From the NCBI GenBank assembly GCA_963720735.1, contig CAVRGL010000006.1, positions 124,001-188,000 on the forward strand: a stretch of 64,000 nucleotides of DNA, in the 5' to 3' direction. Position 1 is the first letter of the stretch. Each line of letters starts with the position of its first letter. Position numbers and translations under genes: made by a program. Positions 30,173-38,080 of this stretch are shown here, piece by piece. Under the pieces are notes generated by a model, which saw only the letters and a list, made by a program, of their open reading frames with translations, ran no database searches and was not told the DNA's origin. The DNA is from JBBRHQ01 sp963720735. Its GTDB lineage: Bacteria > Actinomycetota > Thermoleophilia > Solirubrobacterales > 70-9.

Positions 30173-31579
30173 ATGCCCGAAGAGCGACCCACAGCGCGCG
30201 TCAAGGCCCTGATGGCGGCCATCCTCCTGGTGGCCGTCGCGGTCGCGGTCTGGGTCGCCCCGCAGGCGAACTGGGACCTGCCGCTGCTCGGCATCCTGCT
30301 CGGCTTCTCGGTGTTCAGCGACCTCACGGCGATCCCGACCTCGTCCCGGATGAAGGTCTCGGGAAGCTTCCTTGCCCTCACCCTGGCGATGGTCTTCCTC
30401 GGCGGCACCCCGGCCGCGCTGATCGGCGCGATCACGATCCTCGCCGGCTGGCTCAGGTGGCGCGACGCGCCGCACGACCTGCTCAACAACCTCGCCACCT
30501 ACACGACCTTCCCCCTGATCGGCGGCGTCGCCTTCGAGCGGGTGACCAGCCTCACCGGGGTGACGCCAGACGACTGGACCTTCTACCTGGTGATCATCGC
30601 CCTCTTCCAGGTCGCCCTGGCGATCAACTTCGTGATGGTGGTCGGCTACACCTGCTACCTGGAGCGCAGCCGGTTCGCGGCGAAGGTGCGCACCGAGGTG
30701 CCGCCGGTCCTCTCCTCCGAGTTCGCCAGCGCGATGCTCGCCGTCGGGGTCGCGTTCATCTACGACCAGATCGGAATCGCCGCGATCGCCCTGTTCGGCG
30801 TCGTCCTGATCACCTTCCAGTACCTGCTCGGTCAGCTGCTGCTTTCCCAGCAGCGGGCGGAGGAGCTGGAGAAGCGCAGCAAGCAGCTGGCCAGCTTCCA
30901 GGTGGGGATGATGAGCGCGCTGCTTCGCACCCTCGACCTGCGGGATCAGATGACCGCCCGGCACAGCGCCGCCGTCGCCCGCTACTCGCGGGCGATCGCC
31001 GAGCGGGCCGGCTACTCGAAGAGCGACGCGGAGCTGGTCCACATCGCGGCGCTGCTGCACGACATCGGCAAGTTCATCCTCCCCGACCGGATCCTCAAGG
31101 CCAACGTGCCGCTCACCGACGAGGACTGGATGCTGATCCGGCGCCACCCAGCGCAGGGCGCCAAGGTGGTCGGATCGGTCGACGGCTACGGGCCGATCGC
31201 CGAGATCATCCTAGCCCACCACGAGCGGATCGACGGCAAGGGCTACCCGCGCGGGATCAGGGGCGATGACATCCCCGAGGCCGCGCGGATCATCTCCGTC
31301 GCCGACACCTACGACGTGATGACCGCCCGTGATTCCTACCGCGCCCCGGTCTCCTCGTTCGAGGCGATCCAGGAGCTGCGGAACGTCGCCGGCAAGCAGC
31401 TCGACGCCAGCTTCGTCGAGATCTTCATCGAGCTGCTCGAGGGCAAGGACCTCTCGTTCCGCCACGGCGAGGAAGCCGACTTCGAGAAGGAGCTGGCGCT
31501 GGAGGCGAGGATCGAGGAGACGGCGACGCCGCGTCCCGGCCCCGCCGCCCACCTGGTCGGCAACGCCGCGAAGAGCTGA
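30173..31579 (+). CDS. Membrane-anchored HD-GYP domain phosphodiesterase
   Basis: 468 residues. The N-terminal ~220 residues form six to eight transmembrane segments (a MASE-like sensor unit), a short coiled linker follows (LLLSQQRAEELEKRSKQLA), then the HD-GYP domain: H264, HDIGK (H296/D297), HH at 349-350 and DGKGYP ending at residue 359. The complete motif set predicts hydrolysis of cyclic di-GMP (or cGAMP) to linear product. The signal sensed by the membrane domain is unknown. The ATG at 30173 has no clear ribosome-binding site. A 7-bp stem (31572-31578/31590-31596) follows its stop before the convergent SDR gene. Confidence 0.9.
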   Translation: MPEERPTARVKALMAAILLVAVAVAVWVAPQANWDLPLLGILLGFSVFSDLTAIPTSSRMKVSGSFLALTLAMVFLGGTPAALIGAITILAGWLRWRDAPHDLLNNLATYTTFPLIGGVAFERVTSLTGVTPDDWTFYLVIIALFQVALAINFVMVVGYTCYLERSRFAAKVRTEVPPVLSSEFASAMLAVGVAFIYDQIGIAAIALFGVVLITFQYLLGQLLLSQQRAEELEKRSKQLASFQVGMMSALLRTLDLRDQMTARHSAAVARYSRAIAERAGYSKSDAELVHIAALLHDIGKFILPDRILKANVPLTDEDWMLIRRHPAQGAKVVGSVDGYGPIAEIILAHHERIDGKGYPRGIRGDDIPEAARIISVADTYDVMTARDSYRAPVSSFEAIQELRNVAGKQLDASFVEIFIELLEGKDLSFRHGEEADFEKELALEARIEETATPRPGPAAHLVGNAAKS

Positions 31580-31594
31580 GCGCCACGCGCAGCT

Positions 31595-32436
31595 CTACTT
31601 CGGCTGCGGGAACTGGGTGCCGACGAAGCGGTCCCACATGCGGTCGGTCATCAATCCGCGCTGGGCCATCGCCATCCCCGCCGAGGGGGTCACCTTGTAG
31701 CGGGTCTTCGGGCGCCCGGCGGTGATCGCCTTCTCGATCTTGCGGGCGACCGCATCGGGGCCGCCGCCGAGCTTCGCCAGCCCGCCCTCGTACGCCCCGG
31801 CCGTAGCCCTGCTGACCGCGTTGTTGAACTCCGCGTACGGCCCGTCGTCGTTCTCCGCCATCGAGCCCACGGCGGCGTCCGCGAAGCCGGTCTTGATCAG
31901 GCCCGGTTCGATAACCACCACGTCTATGCCGAAGCCGCGCACCTCGAAGCGCATCGCGTCGGAGAGCGCCTCGACCGCGTGCTTGGTCGCGTGATAGATG
32001 CCCCCGCCCGGAAAGGTCAGCTTGCCGCCCATCGAGCTGACGTTGACGATTCTGCCCCTGCCGCGCTCGCGCATCCCCGGAGGGGCGAGCTGACACATCC
32101 GCAGGAGCCCGAAGACGTTGGTCTCGAACTGGCGGCGGACGCTGTCGGGCGGCACCGTCTCGACCGCGCCCGACTGGCTGTAGCCGGCGTTGTTGACCAG
32201 CGCGTAGACGGCGCCCTCGGCTCCTCGACCGCGTCGATGCAGGCCTTCATCGAGCCCTCGTCGGTGACGTCGCAGGCGAGTGTCTCGCAGCCGGCCTCGG
32301 CGAGGTCGGCGATCGCCTCGGGCCGGCGGGCCGTCGCGTAGACGCGATGGCCGGCGGCGGCGAGGTGGCGGGCGGTCTCGTGGCCGATTCCCGATGAGCA
32401 GCCGGTGATCAGGATGGCGCCGGTCTTGTCGTTCAT
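31595..32436 (-). pseudogene. Short-chain dehydrogenase/reductase split by a one-base frameshift
   Basis: The N-terminal part from the ATG at 32436 reads MNDKTGAILITGCSSGIGHE with the TGxxxGIG cofactor motif and a DVTDEGSM Asp; the C-terminal part, in another frame, continues with ALVNNAGYSQSG, VNVSSMGGKL and YHATKHAVEALSD (YxxxK catalytic pair). The frames join near 32220 if one base is restored (GAG GAG nCC GAG), giving ~280 residues, the normal length. Either a sequencing/assembly deletion or a real inactivating mutation. Classical SDR oxidoreductase; substrate unknown. Divergent from the DUF202 gene. Confidence 0.85.
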
Positions 32437-32475
32437 CGCTGCGCTCCCCTCTGTGGTCGCATCGAGTCCAGACTG

Positions 32476-32498
32476 ATGCCGCGGCCGGGCCGCGGCAT
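32476..32498. promoter_or_regulatory. 23-bp perfect palindrome in divergent promoter region
   Basis: Arms of 11 bases, ATGCCGCGGCC (32476-32486) and its reverse complement (32488-32498), around a central G. It touches the -10 element of the DUF202 gene and lies 40 bases upstream of the SDR start, so a bound regulator could control both. Confidence 0.7.
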
Positions 32499-32503
32499 AT
32501 ATT
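32498..32503 (+). promoter_or_regulatory. -10 element of DUF202 gene
   Basis: TATATT ends eight bases before the ATG at 32512; the mRNA is probably leaderless. Confidence 0.55.
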
Positions 32504-32511
32504 CAGTTCCG

Positions 32512-32892
32512 ATGCCCGACCCGGCGGAGAGCAGCCCGGCGAGCCGCGCCATGACCGAGGACGCGACCCGCCGCACCCACCTGGCGAACGAGCGAACCCA
32601 GCTCGCCTGGTGGCGCACCGGGCTGACGGCGCTCGCGGTGGCGCTGGCGATCGGCCGGGTCGTTCCGGAGCTCGGTGGCAGCCACACCCGCTGGCCATAC
32701 ACGCTGGTCGGCGCCGGCTTCGCCGCCTACGGGATCGGGCTGATCATCTATGGCAACGCCCGGTCGCGCCAGGTGATGGAGGCGCTTCGCACGGGCCGCT
32801 TCTCGGCGGCCTCGCAGGGAGCGATCGCCGCGCTCACCGGGGCAGGGATCGCGCTCGGCCTCGCCACCCTGGCGCTGATCGTCCTCGACTGA
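32512..32892 (+). CDS. DUF202 membrane protein (YidH-like)
   Basis: 126 residues from the ATG at 32512. The DUF202 signature HLANERTQLAWWRTGLTALA opens the hydrophobic part, which contains three transmembrane helices (the first merging with that motif, then RWPYTLVGAGFAAYGIGLII and the C-terminal AALTGAGIALGLATLALIVL). Function of the family is unknown; members are small inner-membrane proteins. The nearest upstream element is a leaderless-type promoter over a long palindrome. Confidence 0.88.
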   Translation: MPDPAESSPASRAMTEDATRRTHLANERTQLAWWRTGLTALAVALAIGRVVPELGGSHTRWPYTLVGAGFAAYGIGLIIYGNARSRQVMEALRTGRFSAASQGAIAALTGAGIALGLATLALIVLD

Positions 32893-32921
32893 GGCAGCCT
32901 CGCCGATCGGGGCGCGGTCGC

Positions 32922-32927
32922 TAGGCT
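32922..32927 (+). promoter_or_regulatory. -10 element of alcohol dehydrogenase gene
   Basis: TAGGCT ends seven bases before the ATG at 32935, consistent with a leaderless mRNA. Confidence 0.5.
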
Positions 32928-32934
32928 CGCCGGG

Positions 32935-33969
32935 ATGCGCGCCGTCACCTTCGAGTCCCCGGGCGAGGTCCGGATCACCGAGAAGCCGGAGCCGGAGATC
33001 GGCTCCCCGGACGAGGCGATCGTCCGGGTCGAGGCGACCGGGATCTGCGGCTCGGACCTGCACATCTACCACGGCCGGATCCCGATCGAGCCGGGCTTCA
33101 CGATCGGCCACGAGTACGTGGGAACCGTGCTCGCCACCGGTGACGGGGTCAGGACGGTGCGCGAGGGCGACCGGGTCCTGGGGACATTCCTCACCGCTTG
33201 CGGAGAATGCTTCTTCTGCCGCCTCGGGGAGTTCCACAAATGCGACAGCGGCCGGGTATTCGGCCATGGCTCAACCCTCGGCTCGCTCCAGGGAGCCCAG
33301 GCCGAGCAACTGCTGGTCCCCGGGGCCGATCTGACCCTGCGTCGCGTCCCCGAGGGGATGTCGGACGACATCGCCCTGTTCGCCGGCGACGTCATGGGGA
33401 CCGGCTACCACGCCGTCTCCCAGGCCGGCGTCGAGGCGGGCCAGAGCGTGGCCGTCCTTGGCCTCGGGCCGGTCGGCCTCTGCGCGACCCAGGCGGCGCT
33501 GGCGGCCGGTGCCGGTGCGGTGATCGCCGTCGACACCGTCGCGGAGCGTCTGCGGATGGCCGAGAGCTTCGGCGCGACCGCCGTGCACCTCACCGAGGAG
33601 GATCCCCGCGCCGCCGCCAAGCAGGTCTCGGAAGGCAGGGGGGTCGACGCCGCGATCGAAGCGGTCGGGCACCCCGACGCGCTGGAGCTCGCCATCCGCC
33701 TGACCCGAAAGGCGGGAACCGTCTCGGTGATCGGGGTCTACTCCGAGCGGATCGAGGTCCACATGGGGCTGATCTGGATCAAGTCGCTGACCATCCGCAG
33801 CGGCCAGGCGAACGTGATCGCCCACCTCGACCCGGTGCTGGCGGCGCTCGCCGCGGGCGAGCTCGATCCAGGGCCGCTGGTCACCCATCACATGAGCCTC
33901 GACGAGGCGCCGCAGGCCTACGACATCTACGACCGCCACGAGGCGCTGAAGATAGTCCTGCGTCCCTAG
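32935..33969 (+). CDS. Zinc-dependent alcohol/polyol dehydrogenase (MDR family)
   Basis: 344 residues. Catalytic zinc ligands: C38 in GICGSDLH, H59-E60 in IGHEYVG; structural zinc: C89, C92, C95 and C103. The Rossmann motif is GLGPVGLCATQAAL, followed by an acidic residue (VIAVDTVAERL) favouring NAD. The overall pattern resembles threonine/sorbitol dehydrogenase-like or FdhA-like members. It oxidises an alcohol to aldehyde or ketone in the cytosol; the substrate is not predictable. It precedes YqgE across a long inverted repeat. Confidence 0.9.
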   Translation: MRAVTFESPGEVRITEKPEPEIGSPDEAIVRVEATGICGSDLHIYHGRIPIEPGFTIGHEYVGTVLATGDGVRTVREGDRVLGTFLTACGECFFCRLGEFHKCDSGRVFGHGSTLGSLQGAQAEQLLVPGADLTLRRVPEGMSDDIALFAGDVMGTGYHAVSQAGVEAGQSVAVLGLGPVGLCATQAALAAGAGAVIAVDTVAERLRMAESFGATAVHLTEEDPRAAAKQVSEGRGVDAAIEAVGHPDALELAIRLTRKAGTVSVIGVYSERIEVHMGLIWIKSLTIRSGQANVIAHLDPVLAALAAGELDPGPLVTHHMSLDEAPQAYDIYDRHEALKIVLRP

Positions 33970-33994
33970 GTCGCATCAGCGAGCCGCGACGGCC

Positions 33995-34045
33995 GGTCGA
34001 GTGGACGAAATCCTCTCCCCATCTGTCGAAATCGTCCACTCGACC
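33995..34045. terminator. Long inverted repeat between dehydrogenase and yqgE-like genes
   Basis: GGTCGAGTGGACGA (33995-34008) and TCGTCCACTCGACC (34032-34045) are perfect 14-bp arms separated by 23 bases. It begins 26 bases after the dehydrogenase stop and ends 24 bases before the next start, so it may terminate one transcript or bind a regulator. The loop is long for a terminator and no U-tract follows. Confidence 0.5.
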
Positions 34046-34068
34046 AGTTGGGAGTAGAGAATGGCGGT

Positions 34069-34590
34069 ATGGATTCGCTGCGCGGGAAGCTCCTGATCGC
34101 CGCCCCGAGCCTTTTCGACTTCTTCCGGCGGACGGTGATCCTGATGGTCGAGCACGGCGAGGAGGGGGCCTTCGGTGTCGTGCTCAACCGGCTCTCGGAG
34201 ACCACGGTCGGCGAGGCGGTCCCGGCGCTCGCCGAGCTCGCCGGGAGCGAGCAGCTGGTGCGGATCGGCGGCCCGGTGGGGCCCGATTCGGTGGTCGTCC
34301 TCGGGGAGTTCGAGGACCCGAGCGAATCGCCGAAGCTCGTCCTCGGCGACCTCGGGGTAGTCGATCCGGGGGCGGAGCCGGAGCTGAGGCGGGTCCGCGT
34401 CTATGCCGGGCACTCCGGCTGGAGCCCGGGCCAGCTCGAGCGCGAGCTCGAAGGCGACGCCTGGATGATCGAGCCCGCGGACCCCGACGATCCCTTCACC
34501 GACGAGGACCTCTGGCCCACGGTGTTGAAGCGCCGTGGCGGTGAGTACGCGCTGCTGGCCCGGATGCCCGAGGATCCCTCGCTCAACTGA
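34069..34590 (+). CDS. yqgE: YqgE/AlgH family protein
   Basis: 173 residues from the ATG at 34069; a TTG at 34048 is open but overlaps the regulatory repeat. Family blocks: LRGKLLIAAPSLFDFFRRTV, LMVEHGEEGAFGVVLNR, RIGGPVGPDSVVVLGEF and YAGHSGWSPGQLERELEGDAW. The family is widespread; its molecular role is unresolved despite historic naming as a regulator (AlgH). It starts a run of plus-strand genes with very short gaps (10 bases to the next). Confidence 0.9.
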   Translation: MDSLRGKLLIAAPSLFDFFRRTVILMVEHGEEGAFGVVLNRLSETTVGEAVPALAELAGSEQLVRIGGPVGPDSVVVLGEFEDPSESPKLVLGDLGVVDPGAEPELRRVRVYAGHSGWSPGQLERELEGDAWMIEPADPDDPFTDEDLWPTVLKRRGGEYALLARMPEDPSLN

Positions 34591-34600
34591 TTGCGCCAGG

Positions 34601-35227
34601 ATGACCGAGCCGATCCGGCACACCCACCCGCTGCTGCGCCGCGCCGAGCTCGCCGCCGACCCGATCGAGCAGTTCGGGCGATGGTACGAGCTCGCCGAGA
34701 GTGAGGTGCCGCTGGCCGAGGCGATGACGCTGGCCACGGTCGGCGCGGACGGCGGCCCTGACGCCCGCATGGTCCTGCTCAAGGGGCACGGTGCCGACGG
34801 CTTTCGCTTCTTCACCAACCTCGAGAGCGCCAAGGCCAGCGAGATCGCCGCCGACGCGCGCGGCGCCCTGGTCATCTACTGGCGCGAGCTGGATCGCCAG
34901 GTCAGGGTGAGGGGAACGATCGAGCGGCTCGCGGCGGCTGACTCCGACGCCTACTTCGCCACCAGGGACCGCGCCAGCCGCCTCGGGGCCTGGGCCTCGC
35001 CGCAGAGCAGGCCGCTGTCCGGGCGCGAGGAACTCGACCGGCGCCTCGCCGAGGCGATGGACCGCTGGCAGGGCGCCGAGGAGATCCCGCGCCCAGAGCA
35101 CTGGGGAGGATTCCTGCTGCGACACAGCTCGGTCGAGTTCTGGCAGGGTCAACAGGCGCGCCTGCACGACCGCTTCCTCTACACGCGCGCAGCGGACGGC
35201 TGGACCATCGAGCGCCTCGCACCCTGA
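34601..35227 (+). CDS. pdxH: Pyridoxamine 5'-phosphate oxidase
   Basis: 208 residues from the ATG at 34601. Order of motifs fits PdxH: EAMTLATVGADGGPDARMVLLKG, DGFRFFTNLESAKA, YWRELDRQVRVRGTIERL, LGAWASPQSRPLSGREEL and the C-terminal FWQGQQARLHDRFLYTR with R-x-H-x-R for substrate phosphate. It makes pyridoxal 5'-phosphate from the pyridoxine or pyridoxamine phosphate using FMN and oxygen. The stop overlaps the start of the metallo-hydrolase gene (TGATG). Confidence 0.92.
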   Translation: MTEPIRHTHPLLRRAELAADPIEQFGRWYELAESEVPLAEAMTLATVGADGGPDARMVLLKGHGADGFRFFTNLESAKASEIAADARGALVIYWRELDRQVRVRGTIERLAAADSDAYFATRDRASRLGAWASPQSRPLSGREELDRRLAEAMDRWQGAEEIPRPEHWGGFLLRHSSVEFWQGQQARLHDRFLYTRAADGWTIERLAP

Positions 35228-36006
35228 TGAACGAGTCCCCGGACAGCGTCACCTACGTCGGCCACTCGACCGTGCTGCTGGAGATCGGCGGCGCCAGGAT
35301 CCTCACCGACCCGATGCTCCGCTCCCGGGTCGGCTTCCTGCGGCGCCACCCGGCGGGCGTCCAACCGGATTCCTATGCCCCCCTCGACCTGGTGCTGATC
35401 TCCCACCTGCACCGCGACCATCTCGACCTCCCCTCGCTGCGGGCGCTGCCGCCGCAGACGCCGCTGCTGGTGCCGCGCGGAGGGGGCGCGCTTGCCTCAG
35501 GCTCGGGGCACCGCGAGATTGTCGAGATCGGCGCCGGCGAGAACCACTCGCTCGGGGCGGTGGAGATCACCGCCGTGCCCGCGGTGCACGACCAACGCCG
35601 CGGGCCCTGGGGGCCGACCGCCGAGCCGCTCGGCTTCGTCGTCGCAGCGCGCTCCGCCGGCCGCGTCTACTTCGCCGGCGATACCGACCTTTTCGAGGGC
35701 ATGTCCGAGATCGCCCCGCTCGAGCTGGCGCTGCTGCCCGTCTGGGGCTGGGGTCACAAGATCGGCGCCGGCCATCTCGACCCCGCGCGGGCTGCGCAGG
35801 CGCTGGCGATGCTGAGGCCGCGGCTCGCTGTGCCGATCCACTGGGGCACGTATCACCCGGCGGGGCTGAAGCGGACCCTCGGGCGGACCCTGACCGACCC
35901 CCCGCACGAGTTCGCGCGGATCGCCGCCGAGCGCTGCCCGGAGGTCAGGGTCGAGGTGCTCGAGCCCGGAGCAAGGTTGGCGCTCGAGCGGGCGGCGCGC
36001 CCATGA
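35227..36006 (+). CDS. UlaG-like metallo-beta-lactamase-fold hydrolase
   Basis: 259 residues. The metal motif is HLHRDHLD (H60, H62, D64, H65); FAGDTDLFEG supplies the bridging Asp and PIHWGTYHP the last His. DSVTYVGHSTVLLEIGG at the N-terminus marks the UlaG/NAPE-PLD-like branch, whose known substrates include lactones, RNA-like diesters and N-acyl phosphatidylethanolamines. It overlaps genes on both sides (TGATG, ATGA) and leads directly into the membrane phosphatase-superfamily gene, so a lipid phosphodiester substrate is conceivable (inference). Confidence 0.87.
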   Translation: MNESPDSVTYVGHSTVLLEIGGARILTDPMLRSRVGFLRRHPAGVQPDSYAPLDLVLISHLHRDHLDLPSLRALPPQTPLLVPRGGGALASGSGHREIVEIGAGENHSLGAVEITAVPAVHDQRRGPWGPTAEPLGFVVAARSAGRVYFAGDTDLFEGMSEIAPLELALLPVWGWGHKIGAGHLDPARAAQALAMLRPRLAVPIHWGTYHPAGLKRTLGRTLTDPPHEFARIAAERCPEVRVEVLEPGARLALERAARP

Positions 36007-38051
36007 GGCGTGACCGGTTCTCCTCGCGCGTCCTCAGGGGCCTGGCGCTCTGGGTGCTGACCGCGCTTGCCTTCCTGGTGCTGGCGGCGATCGTACCGGG
36101 CATCGGGGTGCCGCGCTTCGGCACAGCGCTGCTTGCGACGGCGACGATCGCGATCCTCAACGCGATCCTCTGGCCGCTCTTGATCCGGATCGCGCTGCCG
36201 CTGACGATCCTCACATTCGGCCTCGGCTCGCTGGTCCTCAACGGGATCATCATCACCCTCGCCCTGACGATCGTCGATGGGGCCCATCCGACCCTGCTGG
36301 GGGCAATTGCTGTTGCTTTCTTCCTCGCGCTGGTGGAGATGCTGCTCACTCCGGTGGTCGGTCTCGACCCTGACGCCAGGGCGCTGCGTGTCGTCCGCCG
36401 CCGCTCTCGCAAGGCGCGCAGGCGGAACCGCACCGACGTCCCCGGCGTGATCCTGTTCGAGATCGACGGACTCGCCGAGCCGGTCCTGCGGCGTGCCCTG
36501 GCGGAGGGCCATGTGCCGACCATGGCCCGCTGGATCGACGACGGCAGCCACCGCCTGCTCGGCTGGGAGTGCGACCTCTCCTCGCAGACCGGGGCGAGCC
36601 AGGCCGGGCTTCTGCTCGGCAGCAACTACGACATGCCGGCCTTCCGCTGGCACGAGAAGGACATCGGCCGGACGATCGTCTCCAACCGGATGATGGACGC
36701 GGTCGAGATCGAGCGCCGCCGCTCCGATGGGGGCGGCCTGCTCGCCGGCGGCGGAGCCAGCCGCGGCAACATGTTCAGCGGCGATGCCCCCCGCTGCTCA
36801 GTGACGATGAGCACGATCCGGTCGCCGGGTCGCACCGGAAGCGGCGAGTTCTTCGCGTATTTCGCCGACCCGTACGGCTTCGCCCGCACCCTGCTCCTCT
36901 ATTTCGCCGACGTCTTCATGGAATGGCGGGCGGCCCGACGCCAGCGGCGGGGCGGCGCCGAGCACGTCGAGCGCGGCGGCCTCTACCCGTGGATGCGGGC
37001 GACGATCACGGTGGCGATGCGCGACCTCAACGTCGGCCTGCTGATGGGCGACATCGTCGAGGGCATCCCCGTCGTCTACTCGACCTTCGTCGGCTACGAC
37101 GAGGTCGCCCACCACTCGGGGATCACCGAGCCGGACGCGTTCGCGGTATTGCGCCGCCATGATGCGGAGCTGGCCCGGCTCGAGCGGGCCGTGGAGCAGG
37201 CGCCGCGCCCGTACCACCTGGTCGTCCTCTCCGACCACGGTCAGACGCAGGGTCGCCCCTTCCGCCAGCGCTACGGGATGACGCTGGAGGAGCTGGTCGA
37301 GGGAGCGATGGGCGGCGTCGACGTGTTTGCGCCGGCCTCGATCGACGAGGGTTTCGCCACTGTGGGCGGCGCGCTGACCGAGGCCCGGGCCGAGGACAGC
37401 GTCGCGGGGCGGATCGTCGCCCGGGCAACCCGTAAGCGGATGGTCGACGGCGAGGTGGCGCTGGGCTCCAACCGCGAGGCGATGGAGCAGATGACGCCGG
37501 AGGCGAGCAGCGAGACCCCGGCGGTGGTGCTGGCGTCGGGCGGCCTGGGGCTGATCACCCTGAGCGCCAGCCGCGAGCGGATGACCGTAGGGGAGATCGG
37601 CGACCTCTACCCGGGTTTGATCGAGACGGTCAGCACCCACCCTGGGATCGGATTCGTGATGGTCCGCTCCGACGAGGGACACGCGCTCGTGATCGGCGGC
37701 TCCGGCGCGCGCGACCTCGATGAAGACAGCGTCACCGGCGAGGATCCGCTCCGCCACTTCGGCGCCAACGCCGCCGATCACCTGCAGCGCACGGACGGCT
37801 TTCCCCATTGCCCCGACATCCTTGTCAACTGCGCCTTCTATCCGGAGCGCAACGAGGTGGCGCCTTTCGAAGAGTTCATGGGCTCCCACGGGGCGCTGGG
37901 CGGCTGGCAGATGCACCCCTTCGCACTCGTTCCCGCGGGGTGGACACCTGAGCGGTCGCCGATCGTCGGGGTCGAGGCGATGCATCTCCAGCTGCGGAGC
38001 TGGCTGGCCGAAACCGGGCTCGAGGTTCAGCCCCACCGGGACGGGGGCTGA
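36003..38051 (+). CDS. Holin-like four-helix membrane domain fused to an alkaline-phosphatase-superfamily enzyme
   Basis: 682 residues. Residues ~8-115 contain four hydrophobic helices in the pattern of the phage-holin-4/PF04020 family (LLIRIALPLTILTFGLGSLV). After a basic linker the phosphatase-superfamily domain begins: LFEIDGLAEPVL (metal), SSQTGASQAGLLLGS (nucleophile region), YDEVAHHSG, VVLSDHGQTQG and GSHGALGG (metal ligands). All expected active-site parts are present, so it should be catalytic at the membrane. It overlaps the hydrolase gene by four bases and is followed 29 bases later by a glycosyltransferase gene. Likely transfers or cleaves a phospho-head group (inference). Confidence 0.85.
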   Translation: MRRDRFSSRVLRGLALWVLTALAFLVLAAIVPGIGVPRFGTALLATATIAILNAILWPLLIRIALPLTILTFGLGSLVLNGIIITLALTIVDGAHPTLLGAIAVAFFLALVEMLLTPVVGLDPDARALRVVRRRSRKARRRNRTDVPGVILFEIDGLAEPVLRRALAEGHVPTMARWIDDGSHRLLGWECDLSSQTGASQAGLLLGSNYDMPAFRWHEKDIGRTIVSNRMMDAVEIERRRSDGGGLLAGGGASRGNMFSGDAPRCSVTMSTIRSPGRTGSGEFFAYFADPYGFARTLLLYFADVFMEWRAARRQRRGGAEHVERGGLYPWMRATITVAMRDLNVGLLMGDIVEGIPVVYSTFVGYDEVAHHSGITEPDAFAVLRRHDAELARLERAVEQAPRPYHLVVLSDHGQTQGRPFRQRYGMTLEELVEGAMGGVDVFAPASIDEGFATVGGALTEARAEDSVAGRIVARATRKRMVDGEVALGSNREAMEQMTPEASSETPAVVLASGGLGLITLSASRERMTVGEIGDLYPGLIETVSTHPGIGFVMVRSDEGHALVIGGSGARDLDEDSVTGEDPLRHFGANAADHLQRTDGFPHCPDILVNCAFYPERNEVAPFEEFMGSHGALGGWQMHPFALVPAGWTPERSPIVGVEAMHLQLRSWLAETGLEVQPHRDGG

Positions 38052-38066
38052 TTCGGCCTGCGCGGC

Positions 38067-38072
38067 TATCGT
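38067..38072 (+). promoter_or_regulatory. Possible -10 element before MJ1255-type glycosyltransferase
   Basis: TATCGT ends eight bases before the ATG at 38081 in the 29-base gap after the phosphatase gene; it could give an internal leaderless transcript. Confidence 0.35.
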
Positions 38073-38080
38073 GGCCCGGC

